A stretch of DNA of 54,062 nucleotides from DATDDB01 sp036524005 (lineage in GTDB: Bacteria; Pseudomonadota; Gammaproteobacteria; Burkholderiales; Gallionellaceae): positions 1 to 54,062 of the forward strand of contig DATDDB010000133.1 in NCBI GenBank assembly GCA_036524005.1. Direction: 5' to 3'. This document shows, one piece after another, positions 43,764-52,830 of this stretch (position 1 is its first letter; each line of letters starts with the position of its first letter). The position numbers and the translations under genes were made by a program. The notes under the pieces were generated by a model, which saw nothing but the letters and a program-made list of their open reading frames with translations, was not told where the DNA came from and did no database searches.

Positions 43764-45842
43764 TCAAGGTGAAATTATGGAACCTGTCCCCAGCTGGTGC
43801 AACAGCGCCATCATTCCCGCCTCGTCCAGCACCGTAATGCCCAACTCGTTCGCCTTGTCCAGTTTGCTGCCAGCCTCAGAGCCTGCCACCACATAGTCGG
43901 TCTTTTTCGACACGCTGCCCGAGACCTTGGCTCCTTGCGCTTCCAGCAGGGCCTTGGCTTCCTCGCGCCCCATGGTCGGCAAGGTGCCGGTGAGCACGAA
44001 AGTCTTGCCTGACAAGGGTAGCTGCTGGTGCGCCGCTTGCGGCGCATGCTCCTGCCAACGCACCCCTGCTGCGCGCAATTCTGCGATCACCTCGCGGTTG
44101 TGCGGCTCGGCGAAAAAGGCGGTGATGCTCTGTGCCACCACCGGCCCGATGTCCTGCACCTGCTGCAACCTGGCCTCGTCTGCCGCCATGAGCTGGTCCA
44201 GCGCGCCGAAGTGGCGCGCCAGATCCTTGGCCGTGGTCTCGCCCACGTTGCGGATGCCCAATGCGTAGATAAAGCGCGCCAGCGTGCTGTCCTTGCTTTT
44301 GGCGATGGCATCGAGCAGGTTAGAGGCGGATTTTTCACCCATGCGCTCCAGATTGGCGAGCGTGTCGAGTTTTAGCGGGTAGACATCGGCGGGGGTGTGC
44401 ACCAGGCCGTCATCCACCAGTTGTTCCACCAGCTTGTCGCCCAAGCCCTCGATGTCCATGGCGCGGCGGCTGGCAAAATGCAGCAGCGCCTGCTTGCGCT
44501 GCGCCGGGCAAAACAGCCCGCCCGTGCAGCGCCAGTCCGCTTCGCCTTCCTCGCGCACGATGGCGCTGCCGCACACCGGGCATTTTCCGTGCAGTTGCTG
44601 ATACAGGTCGAACGCTTTGCCCGCGTGCGCCGGCCGGCGCTCCAGCACCACGCCCACCACCTCCGGGATCACATCGCCGGCGCGGCGCACGATCACCGTG
44701 TCGCCCACGCGCACGTCCTTGCGCCGCGTCTCGTCCTCGTTGTGCAGGGTGGCGTTCGAGACGGTGGTGCCGCCCACGAACACCGGCTCCAGCTTGGCCA
44801 CCGGGGTGAGCTTGCCGGTGCGCCCCACCTGGATGTCGATGTCGCGCACCACGGTGATCTGCTCTTCCGCCGGGAATTTGTGTGCACAGGCCCAGCGCGG
44901 CTCGCGCGACACGAAGCCCAGCTCGCGCTGCAGCGAGAGACTGTTGACCTTGTACACCACTCCGTCGATGTCGAATGGCAGGGCGTCGCGTTTTTCCTCG
45001 ATGCGCTCGTGGAATTCCACCAGTTGCAGTGCACCGCGCACCACCTGGCGCTCGCCGCTCACCGGCAGGCCCATCTTGCCCAGCGCATCCAGCACCGCAC
45101 TGTGTGTTTCCAGGTCATCTCCCCAGCCCTTCGTTTCGCCCAGGCCATAGGCAAAGAACGACAGCGGGCGCCTGGCTGCCAGGTTGGGGTCGAGCTGGCG
45201 TATGCTGCCGGCCGCGCCATTGCGCGGATTGACCAGGGTAGGCAGTCCTTGCGCGCGCTGTTTTTCATTGTATTTTTCGAAATCGGCGCGGCTCATATAC
45301 ACCTCGCCGCGCACTTCCAGCACGGGAGCCTCGCAGCCTTCCAGCCGCAGCGGAATCTGGCGGATGGTGCGGATGTTCTGCGTTACGTCCTCGCCGGTCT
45401 CGCCGTCGCCGCGCGTGGCGGCCTGCGCCAGCACGCCGTGCTCATAGCGCAGGTTGATCGCGAGGCCGTCGAATTTCAGCTCGCAGTTGTATTCCACGGC
45501 AGGGGCGGCATCACTCAGCCCCAGTTCGCGCCGCACACGCGCGTCGAACGCGACAGCGCCCTGATCGCTGATGTCGGTCTCGGTGCGGATTGAGAGCATG
45601 GGCATGGCATGGCGTACCGGCACGAAGCCTTCCAGCACCTTGCCGCCCACGCGGCGGGTGGGGGTATCCTCGGTGCGCAGTTCCGGGTATTGAGCTTCCA
45701 GCGCCTGCAGTTCGCGGAACAGCTTGTCGTATTCTGCGTCCGGGATAAGGGGGGCGTCCAGCACGTAGTACTGATAGTCGTTCCGGGCGATCTCATGGCG
45801 CAGCCAGGCGGCGCGGCTGCTTGCATCCTTTGGAGCTGTCAT
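43764..45842 (-). CDS. ligA: NAD-dependent DNA ligase
   Basis: 692 residues. Adenylated lysine in CELKFDGLAINLRY (KFDG form of KxDG), then OB fold, a four-Cys zinc finger (CPVCGSAIVREEGEADWRC, then CPAQRKQ), helix-hairpin-helix repeats (GEKSASNLLDAIAKSKDST) and a C-terminal BRCT (KTFVLTGTLPTMGREEAK). Overlaps the zipA stop (TGATG), the zipA-ligA order also seen in E. coli. Confidence 0.97.
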   Translation of the reverse strand: MTAPKDASSRAAWLRHEIARNDYQYYVLDAPLIPDAEYDKLFRELQALEAQYPELRTEDTPTRRVGGKVLEGFVPVRHAMPMLSIRTETDISDQGAVAFDARVRRELGLSDAAPAVEYNCELKFDGLAINLRYEHGVLAQAATRGDGETGEDVTQNIRTIRQIPLRLEGCEAPVLEVRGEVYMSRADFEKYNEKQRAQGLPTLVNPRNGAAGSIRQLDPNLAARRPLSFFAYGLGETKGWGDDLETHSAVLDALGKMGLPVSGERQVVRGALQLVEFHERIEEKRDALPFDIDGVVYKVNSLSLQRELGFVSREPRWACAHKFPAEEQITVVRDIDIQVGRTGKLTPVAKLEPVFVGGTTVSNATLHNEDETRRKDVRVGDTVIVRRAGDVIPEVVGVVLERRPAHAGKAFDLYQQLHGKCPVCGSAIVREEGEADWRCTGGLFCPAQRKQALLHFASRRAMDIEGLGDKLVEQLVDDGLVHTPADVYPLKLDTLANLERMGEKSASNLLDAIAKSKDSTLARFIYALGIRNVGETTAKDLARHFGALDQLMAADEARLQQVQDIGPVVAQSITAFFAEPHNREVIAELRAAGVRWQEHAPQAAHQQLPLSGKTFVLTGTLPTMGREEAKALLEAQGAKVSGSVSKKTDYVVAGSEAGSKLDKANELGITVLDEAGMMALLHQLGTGSIISP

Positions 45843-46900
45843 CAGGAGAATAATCTGCGCGCCAGCGCGCTTCCGGGGATTATCGGGTAAGCCAGCATTT
45901 TTTTCTCGATGGCGGCCACTTGTGAACGGATCATGGCAATGGCCGGATCACCCAGTTCCATGCGGTGGTCATCCACCACGGCCGCCCCCATGTCCGCACC
46001 TATTGCGCGGGCAAGCTTGGCCAATTCATCGAAGCGCCGGGTGGGTTGTTCCACTCGCGGCACGTCGAGCTGCAGGGACAGTCCTATGACCGGCATTTCG
46101 TTCAGTTCGTCGGCCCGGAACGGGGTTTCATCAAAGTTGCTGAGCATGAACAGGGTGCGTCCGCTGTCGTCAAGCAGGTGGAACGCACCGTCCGGTTGCA
46201 GGACCAGGCCATGGCGGTTGGCAGCCCGTGCGAGGTTGCTGCCCATCAGCAGATTGCCCCCGGAGGGCAGGATGTTCAGACCTATCATCTGATCCACTTC
46301 GGCGCAGAAATTATCCAGATGCCGCGCGATGCTTGCGGCTTCCGCCACGTCGGGCAGGTTGATTTCGGCGTGAGCCAGTTCTGCAATGTCGCGCATCAGG
46401 TCACGAAAATCCTCCAAGCGTGTCTGGCTCACGGCGCCGCTGCGGTCAGCCAGCTGCAGCGCCAGGCGGAAGGTGTCGTACGATAGCGAGCTCTCCGCAG
46501 CAACTTTTCCCCATGAAGTTCCGGCAGCCGGAATGCCGCAAATGTGCAGGTTCTTGCCAAAATCGAGGCGCCGCCGCCACAGCGGATCCAATACCTCAGC
46601 ATGCAGGGGTGAGGAGGCAAACATCACGGCGATGTAATCGGTTCCGGATTCCAGCGTGGTGCACGATTCGTCCGGTGTGTCGTGTGTATCCGGCAGAAAT
46701 TGCTCTTCGTCGCCCGGAACAGCGGTCAGCCCGGCCGTTTGCCGTGCCAACGTGCCCTGATAAAGCGCATCCGCATGGGGCGCACTGAAAGCAGAGCCGA
46801 ACCGTTTCCGGTACTGGCGCTGCTGCCATGTGCCATAGCCATACACCGACAGTACCACGAGAATGCCGATGGCCAGCAGGCTGATTTGCAATTCACTCAT
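45842..46900 (-). CDS. zipA: ZipA-family cell division protein
   Basis: 352 residues from ATG 46900. N-terminal membrane anchor (about 5-25, ISLLAIGILVVLSVYGYGTW) with its C-terminus in the cytoplasm, a variable linker, and a C-terminal FtsZ-binding-type domain (PSGGNLLMGSNLARAANRHG; VIGLSLQLDVPRVEQPTRRF). Sequence is weakly conserved in this family, so the neighbouring ligA adds support. smc, often upstream, is not here. Confidence 0.82.
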   Translation of the reverse strand: MSELQISLLAIGILVVLSVYGYGTWQQRQYRKRFGSAFSAPHADALYQGTLARQTAGLTAVPGDEEQFLPDTHDTPDESCTTLESGTDYIAVMFASSPLHAEVLDPLWRRRLDFGKNLHICGIPAAGTSWGKVAAESSLSYDTFRLALQLADRSGAVSQTRLEDFRDLMRDIAELAHAEINLPDVAEAASIARHLDNFCAEVDQMIGLNILPSGGNLLMGSNLARAANRHGLVLQPDGAFHLLDDSGRTLFMLSNFDETPFRADELNEMPVIGLSLQLDVPRVEQPTRRFDELAKLARAIGADMGAAVVDDHRMELGDPAIAMIRSQVAAIEKKMLAYPIIPGSALARRLFS

Positions 46901-47074
46901 TATCGTCACCATGACAAGCCCTGGAGCAGGGAAGTGCGACTTCACCCGCTTTCAGGAGTATGCATATGCAAAGGGAAGGTTGTTTTGGGTACGGACAATC
47001 GCTTCCGAATGATATGGGTAAGATTATCGCAAGGGCGCGCCCAAATAGCAAAGTTCTGGAGGGGCTAAGCTGCT

Positions 47075-50000
47075 TCAGGCATGAAAATTCCGCTTGAAAT
47101 AAGCGGAAAATTCGTCCTGCGGCACAGGCGGGGCAAAGTAGTACCCCTGTGCGAGATCGCATCCGTGCTGGTTCAGGAACGCCAACTGCCGGTCGGTTTC
47201 CACCCCTTCGGCAATCACCTTGAGCTTGAGGTTGCGAGCCATGCTGATGATGGTGCTGACGATTGCGGCATCGTCTGGATCATGCGCGATGTCGCGCACG
47301 AAGGATTTGTCGATTTTTAGTTTGTCTATCGGCAGCTGCTTGAGGTGGCTCAAGCTGGAATAGCCGGTTCCGAAGTCGTCCATCGCAAGCTGGACCCCCA
47401 TTTTCTTCATCTCTTTGAGCAACGCGATGGCGGCTTCCGCATCCTGCATGACGGCCGTTTCGGTGATTTCCAGCTCCAGGCTCGAAGGGGAAATTCCGTA
47501 TTGGTTCAGGATGGCGCGCACTTTTTCGCCGAGGTCCTTCTGGCGGAATTGCACCGCTGACAGGTTTACCGAAACTGAAATTTCCGGCAACCCCGATTTG
47601 CGCCATTCGGCCATCTGGCGGCATGACTCGCGCAGCACCCACTCGCCGATCGAGGCGATCATGCCGTTTTCCTCGGCGACCGAGATGAATCTTGTGGGCG
47701 GGATCATTTCGCCGTTTTCGGGGTCCTTCCAGCGCAGCAGCGCTTCAGCGCCTACCAGGCGCATGCTGCCCAGGTCCACCTGGGGCTGGTAATAGAGCGT
47801 GAATTCTTCGCGTTCCAGCGCGTGGCGCAGATTTCTCTCGATGGATATGCGTTCCAGCGCGCGCCGGTTCATCTCGCTGGTGAAGAAATGATAGTTGTTG
47901 CGGCCGTTCTGCTTGGCGTGGTACATCGCGGCATCGGCTTGCTGCAGCAGCTCGTTGCCTTCTTTCCCGTCATCCGGGAACAGGGCGATGCCGATGCTGG
48001 TGGTGATTTCCACCTCATGACCGTCAATCACGATGCGCCCGGCGACAGCTTCCAGCAGTTTTTCCGCAATGCCGGAAGCACCCTCCGCCTTTTCCAGTTC
48101 GGTCAGCATCAGTACGAATTCGTCGCCCCCCAGGCGGCATACGGTGTCTCCGCTGCGGCTGATGCGGGAGATGCGCCCGGCCACTTCCTGCAGCAGCTTG
48201 TCGCCGATGACGTGTCCAAGCATGTCGTTGATATGTTTGAATTTGTCCAGGTCGAGGAACATCACTGCCACCTTGCTTCCAACGCGTCTGGCGTGCGAGA
48301 GCGCCTGTCCCATGCGGTCGAGCAGCAACATGCGATTGGGCAATCCCGTGAGGAAGTCGTGCTGTGCCATATGCGTGATGCGCCGCTCCACGGCCTTGCG
48401 TTCGCTGATGTCCGCAAACACCGACACATAGTGGGTGATTGCGCCCTGGGCGTCTTTCAGTACGCTGATGCTCAGCCATTCGGGGTAGCTTTCCCCGTTC
48501 TTGCGCCGGTCGATGATCTCTCCCTGCCAACGGCCTGATTCAGTGATGTTGCCCCACATATCGCCGTAGAACGTCCGCTCCATCAGGCCGGAGCTCAGCA
48601 GTTTCGGGCTCTTGCCGATTACTTCCTCGGCGGTGTAGCCAGTGATTGCGGTGAATGCCGGGTTGATGAAACAGAACATTTGCCTGGCGTCCGTGACCGC
48701 GACCCCCTCGCTGATGCTGTTGAGGATGTGTGCATTCAGGAGCAGTTTATTTTCAGCAGCCTTGCGCTCGGTTATGTCGCGCACGAAAGCGCTGAACAGG
48801 TGTTTTTCCCCGATGCTGACCGGAGTGATGGCCAATTCGATGGGGAATTCATGGCCGTCGCGGTGCAGCGATTCGATCTCGATGCGCATATTGAGCACTT
48901 TTGCCGTGCCGTCGGCCAAGTAATGCTGGACCCCCAGTGTATGTGCCTCGCGGTAGCGCTGCGGGATGAGCATCTCGCTCAACACCCTTCCCACTGCCTC
49001 TTCCTGCGGCCATCCGAAGATGTTTTCAGCCTGTTTGTTCCAGCCGGTGATGATACCTCGATCATTCATCAGCACGATGCCATCCAGCGCGCCATCGAAT
49101 ACTGCGCGCTGGATGGCCTCGTTCCTTTGCAATGCCAAGTCGGCCTCCTTGCGCGAGGTGATGTCCTCCTGTATTGCCACGAAGCCGGTGATTGCGTTTT
49201 TCTCATCGCGCACCGGGCTGATCGTAATGCTATCCCAGTAGAGTTCGCCGTTCTTGCGCCGGTTGAGCATCTCGCCGCGCCAGGTTCCGCCGGTGCTGAT
49301 GGTGTTCCACATATCCGTATATGTTTCCGGCGGGGTTTTTCCGGCGCTCAACATGCTGGTTTTCATGCCGATGGCTTCTTCCTGGGTATAGCCGGTGATT
49401 GCGGTGAATGCCGGATTGACGAACTCGATGACGCCTCTCGGGTCAGTGATGATCACGCTGGCTGCGCTTTGCTCCACTGCCTGCAACAGCTTGCGCATTT
49501 TCAGGGTTGCATGCCGATGGGCATGCACCATGGCGTCAAATGCCTGGCCCAAACGCCCGATTTCGTCATTTCCGGATAGCCCAGAAAATGCGCCGGTAAC
49601 GCCATGCTCGAATGCGACTACGGCTTGCATCAGCTTGCCGATGCGGCGTGAAACCAGGAAATGCATCATCAGCCAGGCGACCAGGAATAACGCCGCAGCC
49701 GTCCAGCTGGTTTTTTTAATCCATTCCTGGGTGAGTGCTGTGCGTTCGGACAGCATGTACGCCGGGTCGCCAACAATGAACAGGATGTAATTGCGTGCGG
49801 ATAATTGTTTGTTTGTGCCAGCTGAGGGTGGGTGCGGAACGGGGTAGGCAGACAATACCAGATTGCGTTCCAGTGATACCCAGGTTCTGCCGCCTGTCGG
49901 TACATCAAGCGTTGCCTCCGGATCAATGCTCGTGGCATCCTTGCCGGTCGCCGAGGGATCCATGGCAGAAATTACCTTGCCTTGCCCATTTTCAAGCAGC

Positions 50001-50302
50001 GCTATTTTGATTTCAGGCGCATTACCCAGGGATTCAAGCTGCTGCCGGACACCGTCCAGCTTTCCCTGGCGCAGTTGGTATGCAATGCTGGATTGCATGC
50101 GTGAAGCCAAAAGCGTCTGGCCCCGCTGCATATCGGCAAATATCTCCAGCCGATCCTGCTCCTGCACGGTTTGATAAGTAAAGAGCCATCCCAGGACAAC
50201 CAGCGCCAGCAACGCCAGCGGCAACAGCAGCCGCAACGACAGGAATTCGAACCGGGAAATAAGGTCCTGTTGCCTGCGCCGGGCTGACTTTGTTGCCGTC
50301 AT
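47075..50302 (-). CDS. PAS-PAS-PAS-GGDEF-EAL c-di-GMP signalling protein
   Basis: 1075 residues. TM1 at 24-43, a periplasmic sensor to about 198, TM2 at 199-217 and HAMP at about 218-270. Three PAS domains at about 272-385, 395-515 and 523-640. GGDEF at 641-808 has GGDEF (725-729) and the I-site RSGD (716-719). EAL at about 818-1062 has EAL (853-855), SVNLS (911-915), LEITE (944-948), DDFGTGYSS (975-983) and AEGVET (1031-1036), so both activities look intact. The start codon overlaps the stop of the substrate-binding lipoprotein (ATGA), which suggests the lipoprotein feeds its periplasmic domain. The net reaction may depend on signal. Confidence 0.94.
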   Translation of the reverse strand: MTATKSARRRQQDLISRFEFLSLRLLLPLALLALVVLGWLFTYQTVQEQDRLEIFADMQRGQTLLASRMQSSIAYQLRQGKLDGVRQQLESLGNAPEIKIALLENGQGKVISAMDPSATGKDATSIDPEATLDVPTGGRTWVSLERNLVLSAYPVPHPPSAGTNKQLSARNYILFIVGDPAYMLSERTALTQEWIKKTSWTAAALFLVAWLMMHFLVSRRIGKLMQAVVAFEHGVTGAFSGLSGNDEIGRLGQAFDAMVHAHRHATLKMRKLLQAVEQSAASVIITDPRGVIEFVNPAFTAITGYTQEEAIGMKTSMLSAGKTPPETYTDMWNTISTGGTWRGEMLNRRKNGELYWDSITISPVRDEKNAITGFVAIQEDITSRKEADLALQRNEAIQRAVFDGALDGIVLMNDRGIITGWNKQAENIFGWPQEEAVGRVLSEMLIPQRYREAHTLGVQHYLADGTAKVLNMRIEIESLHRDGHEFPIELAITPVSIGEKHLFSAFVRDITERKAAENKLLLNAHILNSISEGVAVTDARQMFCFINPAFTAITGYTAEEVIGKSPKLLSSGLMERTFYGDMWGNITESGRWQGEIIDRRKNGESYPEWLSISVLKDAQGAITHYVSVFADISERKAVERRITHMAQHDFLTGLPNRMLLLDRMGQALSHARRVGSKVAVMFLDLDKFKHINDMLGHVIGDKLLQEVAGRISRISRSGDTVCRLGGDEFVLMLTELEKAEGASGIAEKLLEAVAGRIVIDGHEVEITTSIGIALFPDDGKEGNELLQQADAAMYHAKQNGRNNYHFFTSEMNRRALERISIERNLRHALEREEFTLYYQPQVDLGSMRLVGAEALLRWKDPENGEMIPPTRFISVAEENGMIASIGEWVLRESCRQMAEWRKSGLPEISVSVNLSAVQFRQKDLGEKVRAILNQYGISPSSLELEITETAVMQDAEAAIALLKEMKKMGVQLAMDDFGTGYSSLSHLKQLPIDKLKIDKSFVRDIAHDPDDAAIVSTIISMARNLKLKVIAEGVETDRQLAFLNQHGCDLAQGYYFAPPVPQDEFSAYFKRNFHA

Positions 50303-50982
50303 TTCGGAGATTCAGCAAGCAGCGCGGGCTCAACCAGCATGGAGGGGTCAAAACCGATTTCCAGCTTTCCTTGGTTGAGCAGGGAGTGTTGCGCAGCTTC
50401 GATGACCGTTCCGATGGGAGGGGGGTCGCCAAGCAATTCCAGCTGATTGCGCTGCAGGCCGTAAAGCTCCAGTCCCTGCCGTGCCGCGTTGAATTGCGCA
50501 AGGGTGAGGCCTTCCCGTCTTGCCATGGCTTGCGCAGCCTGGTCCGGATTGCTGTGCATATAATCCAGGGCTTTCCGCCAGCCCAGCAGCAATTGCTGCA
50601 TCTCTGAGTGGTATTGCCCGATATATTCGTCGCGCGTGACCAGTACATCCAGCCTCTTTCCGGGCGCGGCATCGAACAGAAGTATGATTTTCAGGTCCGG
50701 AATGTCGCGCCGGAGCAACAACGCGTTTTCCAGGGTGAGTGCTGCCAGATGGATTTTCTGGCTGCGGAGGGCATCCGCTGTTTCAGCCGGGCTCTTGAAT
50801 TCGGAGAGACGAAGGTTGCTCCCCTGCAGATAGCCCTGGTCTTGCGCAAGAAACACCGGCTCATAGCCGGGCCAGGCGCTGGCGCCAAACACCATGGGCG
50901 GCTGCGGCGTTTTGTCGCATGCCGCGAGCAACAGTGGCAACAGCGCAGCAGCGAAGATTCCGGAGAATGATAATTTTGTCAT
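50299..50982 (-). CDS. NMT1/SsuA-type substrate-binding lipoprotein, apparently internally shortened
   Basis: 227 residues. Lipobox LLAAC (Cys22). FGASAWPGYEPVFLAQDQGY and VSALTLENALLL-like LAALTLENALLLRRDIPDLK match lobe 1. The C-terminal YIGQYHSEMQQLLLGWRKAL, then DYMHSNPDQAAQAMARREGL matches the end of the family. Between them intact homologues have about 100 residues forming lobe 2 and its hinge; here IILLFDAAPGKRLDVLVTRD bridges directly. The frame is open throughout, so this is an in-frame loss, not a frameshift. Ligand binding in the usual way is doubtful. No ABC permease or ATPase is adjacent; the partner is the GGDEF/EAL gene. Confidence 0.72.
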   Translation of the reverse strand: MTKLSFSGIFAAALLPLLLAACDKTPQPPMVFGASAWPGYEPVFLAQDQGYLQGSNLRLSEFKSPAETADALRSQKIHLAALTLENALLLRRDIPDLKIILLFDAAPGKRLDVLVTRDEYIGQYHSEMQQLLLGWRKALDYMHSNPDQAAQAMARREGLTLAQFNAARQGLELYGLQRNQLELLGDPPPIGTVIEAAQHSLLNQGKLEIGFDPSMLVEPALLAESPK

Positions 50983-51029
50983 TGCACTAATCTGGTACTG
51001 AGGCAGGAAATGTACCCGCCCAGGCTATA

Positions 51030-52079
51030 CTATGCAAGCGGAAGCTCCCCGCTGGTCGCTCCTATTGTGGAAAGCTCCTGTATTGCATGCAGATATTCCG
51101 GTTGTTCGTGCAATTGCACCAGGGCAGGGGGATGCGAGTGGCCGCGCATATGCGCCAGTCGCGCGCGGCTTGCCGCCGGCATTTCCCAGTGCAATCCGGA
51201 AAGCAGCTCATCTGCCAGGTCCGGACGATTGCACACCAGCACCATATCGCAGCCCGCATGCAACGCGGCTTCTGCGCGCTGTACGATACCGCCTGCCACA
51301 GTAGCGCCTTCCATGCTGAGATCATCGCTGAAAATGCAGCCTTCGAAACCCAGTTCGCTGCGCAGCACTTTTTTCAGCCACACGCTGGAAAATCCGGCCG
51401 GCTTGTCGTCCACCCTGGGATAAATCACATGCGCCGGCATGATGGCTGCCAGGCCGGCGCTCACCATGTGACGGAAAGGGATCAGATCGCATAATTCAAT
51501 GTCAGTGTAGCTGCGTTCATCCACCGGGATTTCCAGATGCGAATCGGCACGCACATATCCATGGCCGGGGAAATGCTTGCCCACTGAAGCCATGCCTCCC
51601 TGGCGCAGCCCCTGGATCAGGCTATGCGCCAGATCGGCGATCGCCTGCACATCAGAATGGAAGGCGCGGTCGCCGATCACCGAACTCGACCCGTAATCCA
51701 CATCCAGCACCGGCGTGAAGCTGAAATCCACCCCGTGCGCGCGCAGCTCTACGGCCAGCACATAGCCTGACTGCTGGGCCAGATGCCTGGCGCGTTTCGG
51801 ATGGGCATCCCATATTTTCCCTAATTCACGCATGGCCGGGATGCGGCTGAATCCTTCGCGGAAACGCTGCACCCGGCCGCCCTCATGATCCACCGCGATC
51901 AGCAATGGCGGGTTGCGCAACGCATGGATGGAGGCGGTTAGTTCCAAGAGCTGGCGCGGCGATTCGTAATTGCGCGCAAACAGGATGATGCCGCCCACCA
52001 ATGGGTGCATGAGCCGCACCTTATCCTCAGGCGTCAGCGTCTTGCCCGCCACATCCAACATTACCGGCCCCAGTCCCAT
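51030..52079 (-). CDS. nagZ: Beta-N-acetylhexosaminidase NagZ
   Basis: 349 residues, GH3. ATG at 52079 has AGGAGG 7 bases upstream; the in-frame TTG at 52085 is too close to that site. GKHFPGHGYVRADSHLEIPV holds the His-Asp catalytic pair, IFSDDLSMEGA the nucleophile Asp and DHEGGRVQRFREGF the substrate-binding region. It removes GlcNAc from anhydro-muropeptides in cell-wall recycling. Confidence 0.95.
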   Translation of the reverse strand: MGLGPVMLDVAGKTLTPEDKVRLMHPLVGGIILFARNYESPRQLLELTASIHALRNPPLLIAVDHEGGRVQRFREGFSRIPAMRELGKIWDAHPKRARHLAQQSGYVLAVELRAHGVDFSFTPVLDVDYGSSSVIGDRAFHSDVQAIADLAHSLIQGLRQGGMASVGKHFPGHGYVRADSHLEIPVDERSYTDIELCDLIPFRHMVSAGLAAIMPAHVIYPRVDDKPAGFSSVWLKKVLRSELGFEGCIFSDDLSMEGATVAGGIVQRAEAALHAGCDMVLVCNRPDLADELLSGLHWEMPAASRARLAHMRGHSHPPALVQLHEQPEYLHAIQELSTIGATSGELPLA

Positions 52080-52108
52080 TTTCAACCTCCTGAATTCAGA
52101 TTGCGCAG

Positions 52109-52114
52109 ATTATA
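52109..52114 (-). promoter_or_regulatory. Candidate -10 element for nagZ
   Basis: The minus strand reads TATAAT here, 30 bases upstream of the nagZ ATG, in an AT-rich patch. No good -35 is obvious. Confidence 0.3.
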
Positions 52115-52184
52115 CTTTTATTGACCAAATTTTCATTCTGCGCGATGATGGCGCGCGTTTCGGCGTACCCCTCATCTTTGTTCA

Positions 52185-52190
52185 TATAAT
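52185..52190 (+). promoter_or_regulatory. Candidate -10 element for the OmpA-family gene
   Basis: TATAAT lies 22 bases before the ATG at 52213, leaving a short leader that includes the purine-rich GGGAGA ribosome-binding site. The -35 region is weak. Confidence 0.35.
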
Positions 52191-52212
52191 GCACCATTCG
52201 GGAGATTCCACC

Positions 52213-52761
52213 ATGAATAAATTACTGGCAGCCATACTTATTTCCGTCGTTCCTGCCATCGCGCATGCCGGATTGCTGGACGGCAAGGCAGATGCTCTGA
52301 AGGAAAAAGCCGCGAAAGGCGCAGAAAGCAAGGCGCGCGCCAAAGGCAATGAAAAGATCGCGGCGCAGGTCAACAAGCGCTTGCTGAAGGAATCGCGCAA
52401 GAATCAGTGTTCATTCAAGAGTGGCAGCGACCAGATCGAGAACGAAAAGGCGTGCGCCGGCAAGTCCAAGAAGCTGGCGAACGAGATTATCGACGTGAAG
52501 AAGTATCTGCAATCCCAGGGATACGGCGGCTTCAAGTTCATCGTGACCGGCCACACCGATTCCACCGGAGATGCCGCCAAGAACAAGGATCTTTCGCAGC
52601 GCCGCGCGCAAGTGATGGTGAACCAGCTGGTGGCCAAGGGCGTGGACAAGGGCGACATCGAGGCGCTGGGGATGGGCTCCGAACGCATGCTGGTCAAGCC
52701 GGACAACACTCCTGCGAAGAAAGCCAAGAACCGCAGGTACGAAGTCGAAGTCAGGTTCTAA
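52213..52761 (+). CDS. OmpA-family peptidoglycan-associated protein
   Basis: 182 residues from ATG 52213 (GGGAGA upstream). Signal peptide 1-19 (IAHA). A Lys/Ala-rich helical stretch at about 23-60, with two cysteines (QCSF, KACAG) around 68-85. The C-terminal OmpA-like domain has FKFIVTGHTDSTGDAAKN and LSQRRAQVMVNQLVAKGVDK, with the Asp and Arg that bind diaminopimelate. No N-terminal barrel and no lipobox, so it is probably a soluble periplasmic protein that binds peptidoglycan. A hairpin follows 10 bases after the stop. Confidence 0.87.
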   Translation: MNKLLAAILISVVPAIAHAGLLDGKADALKEKAAKGAESKARAKGNEKIAAQVNKRLLKESRKNQCSFKSGSDQIENEKACAGKSKKLANEIIDVKKYLQSQGYGGFKFIVTGHTDSTGDAAKNKDLSQRRAQVMVNQLVAKGVDKGDIEALGMGSERMLVKPDNTPAKKAKNRRYEVEVRF

Positions 52762-52771
52762 AGAAGCAAAA

Positions 52772-52791
52772 CGCCCCGGCTAGCCGGGGCG
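52772..52791. terminator. Strong GC hairpin, likely bidirectional terminator
   Basis: CGCCCCGG (52772-52779) pairs perfectly with CCGGGGCG (52784-52791) around CTAG. It has AAAA upstream and AACTTTTGG downstream, so it could end transcripts from both sides: the OmpA-family gene and whatever minus-strand gene ends at 52831. Confidence 0.75.
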
Positions 52792-52830
52792 AACTTTTGG
52801 ACCTCTGAGTCAGCGGTTCCTCTTCCTTAT

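Noticed and set aside
44397..45593. 398-codon plus-strand frame opposite ligA
   Set aside because: Antisense to a complete NAD-dependent DNA ligase with zinc finger and BRCT motifs.
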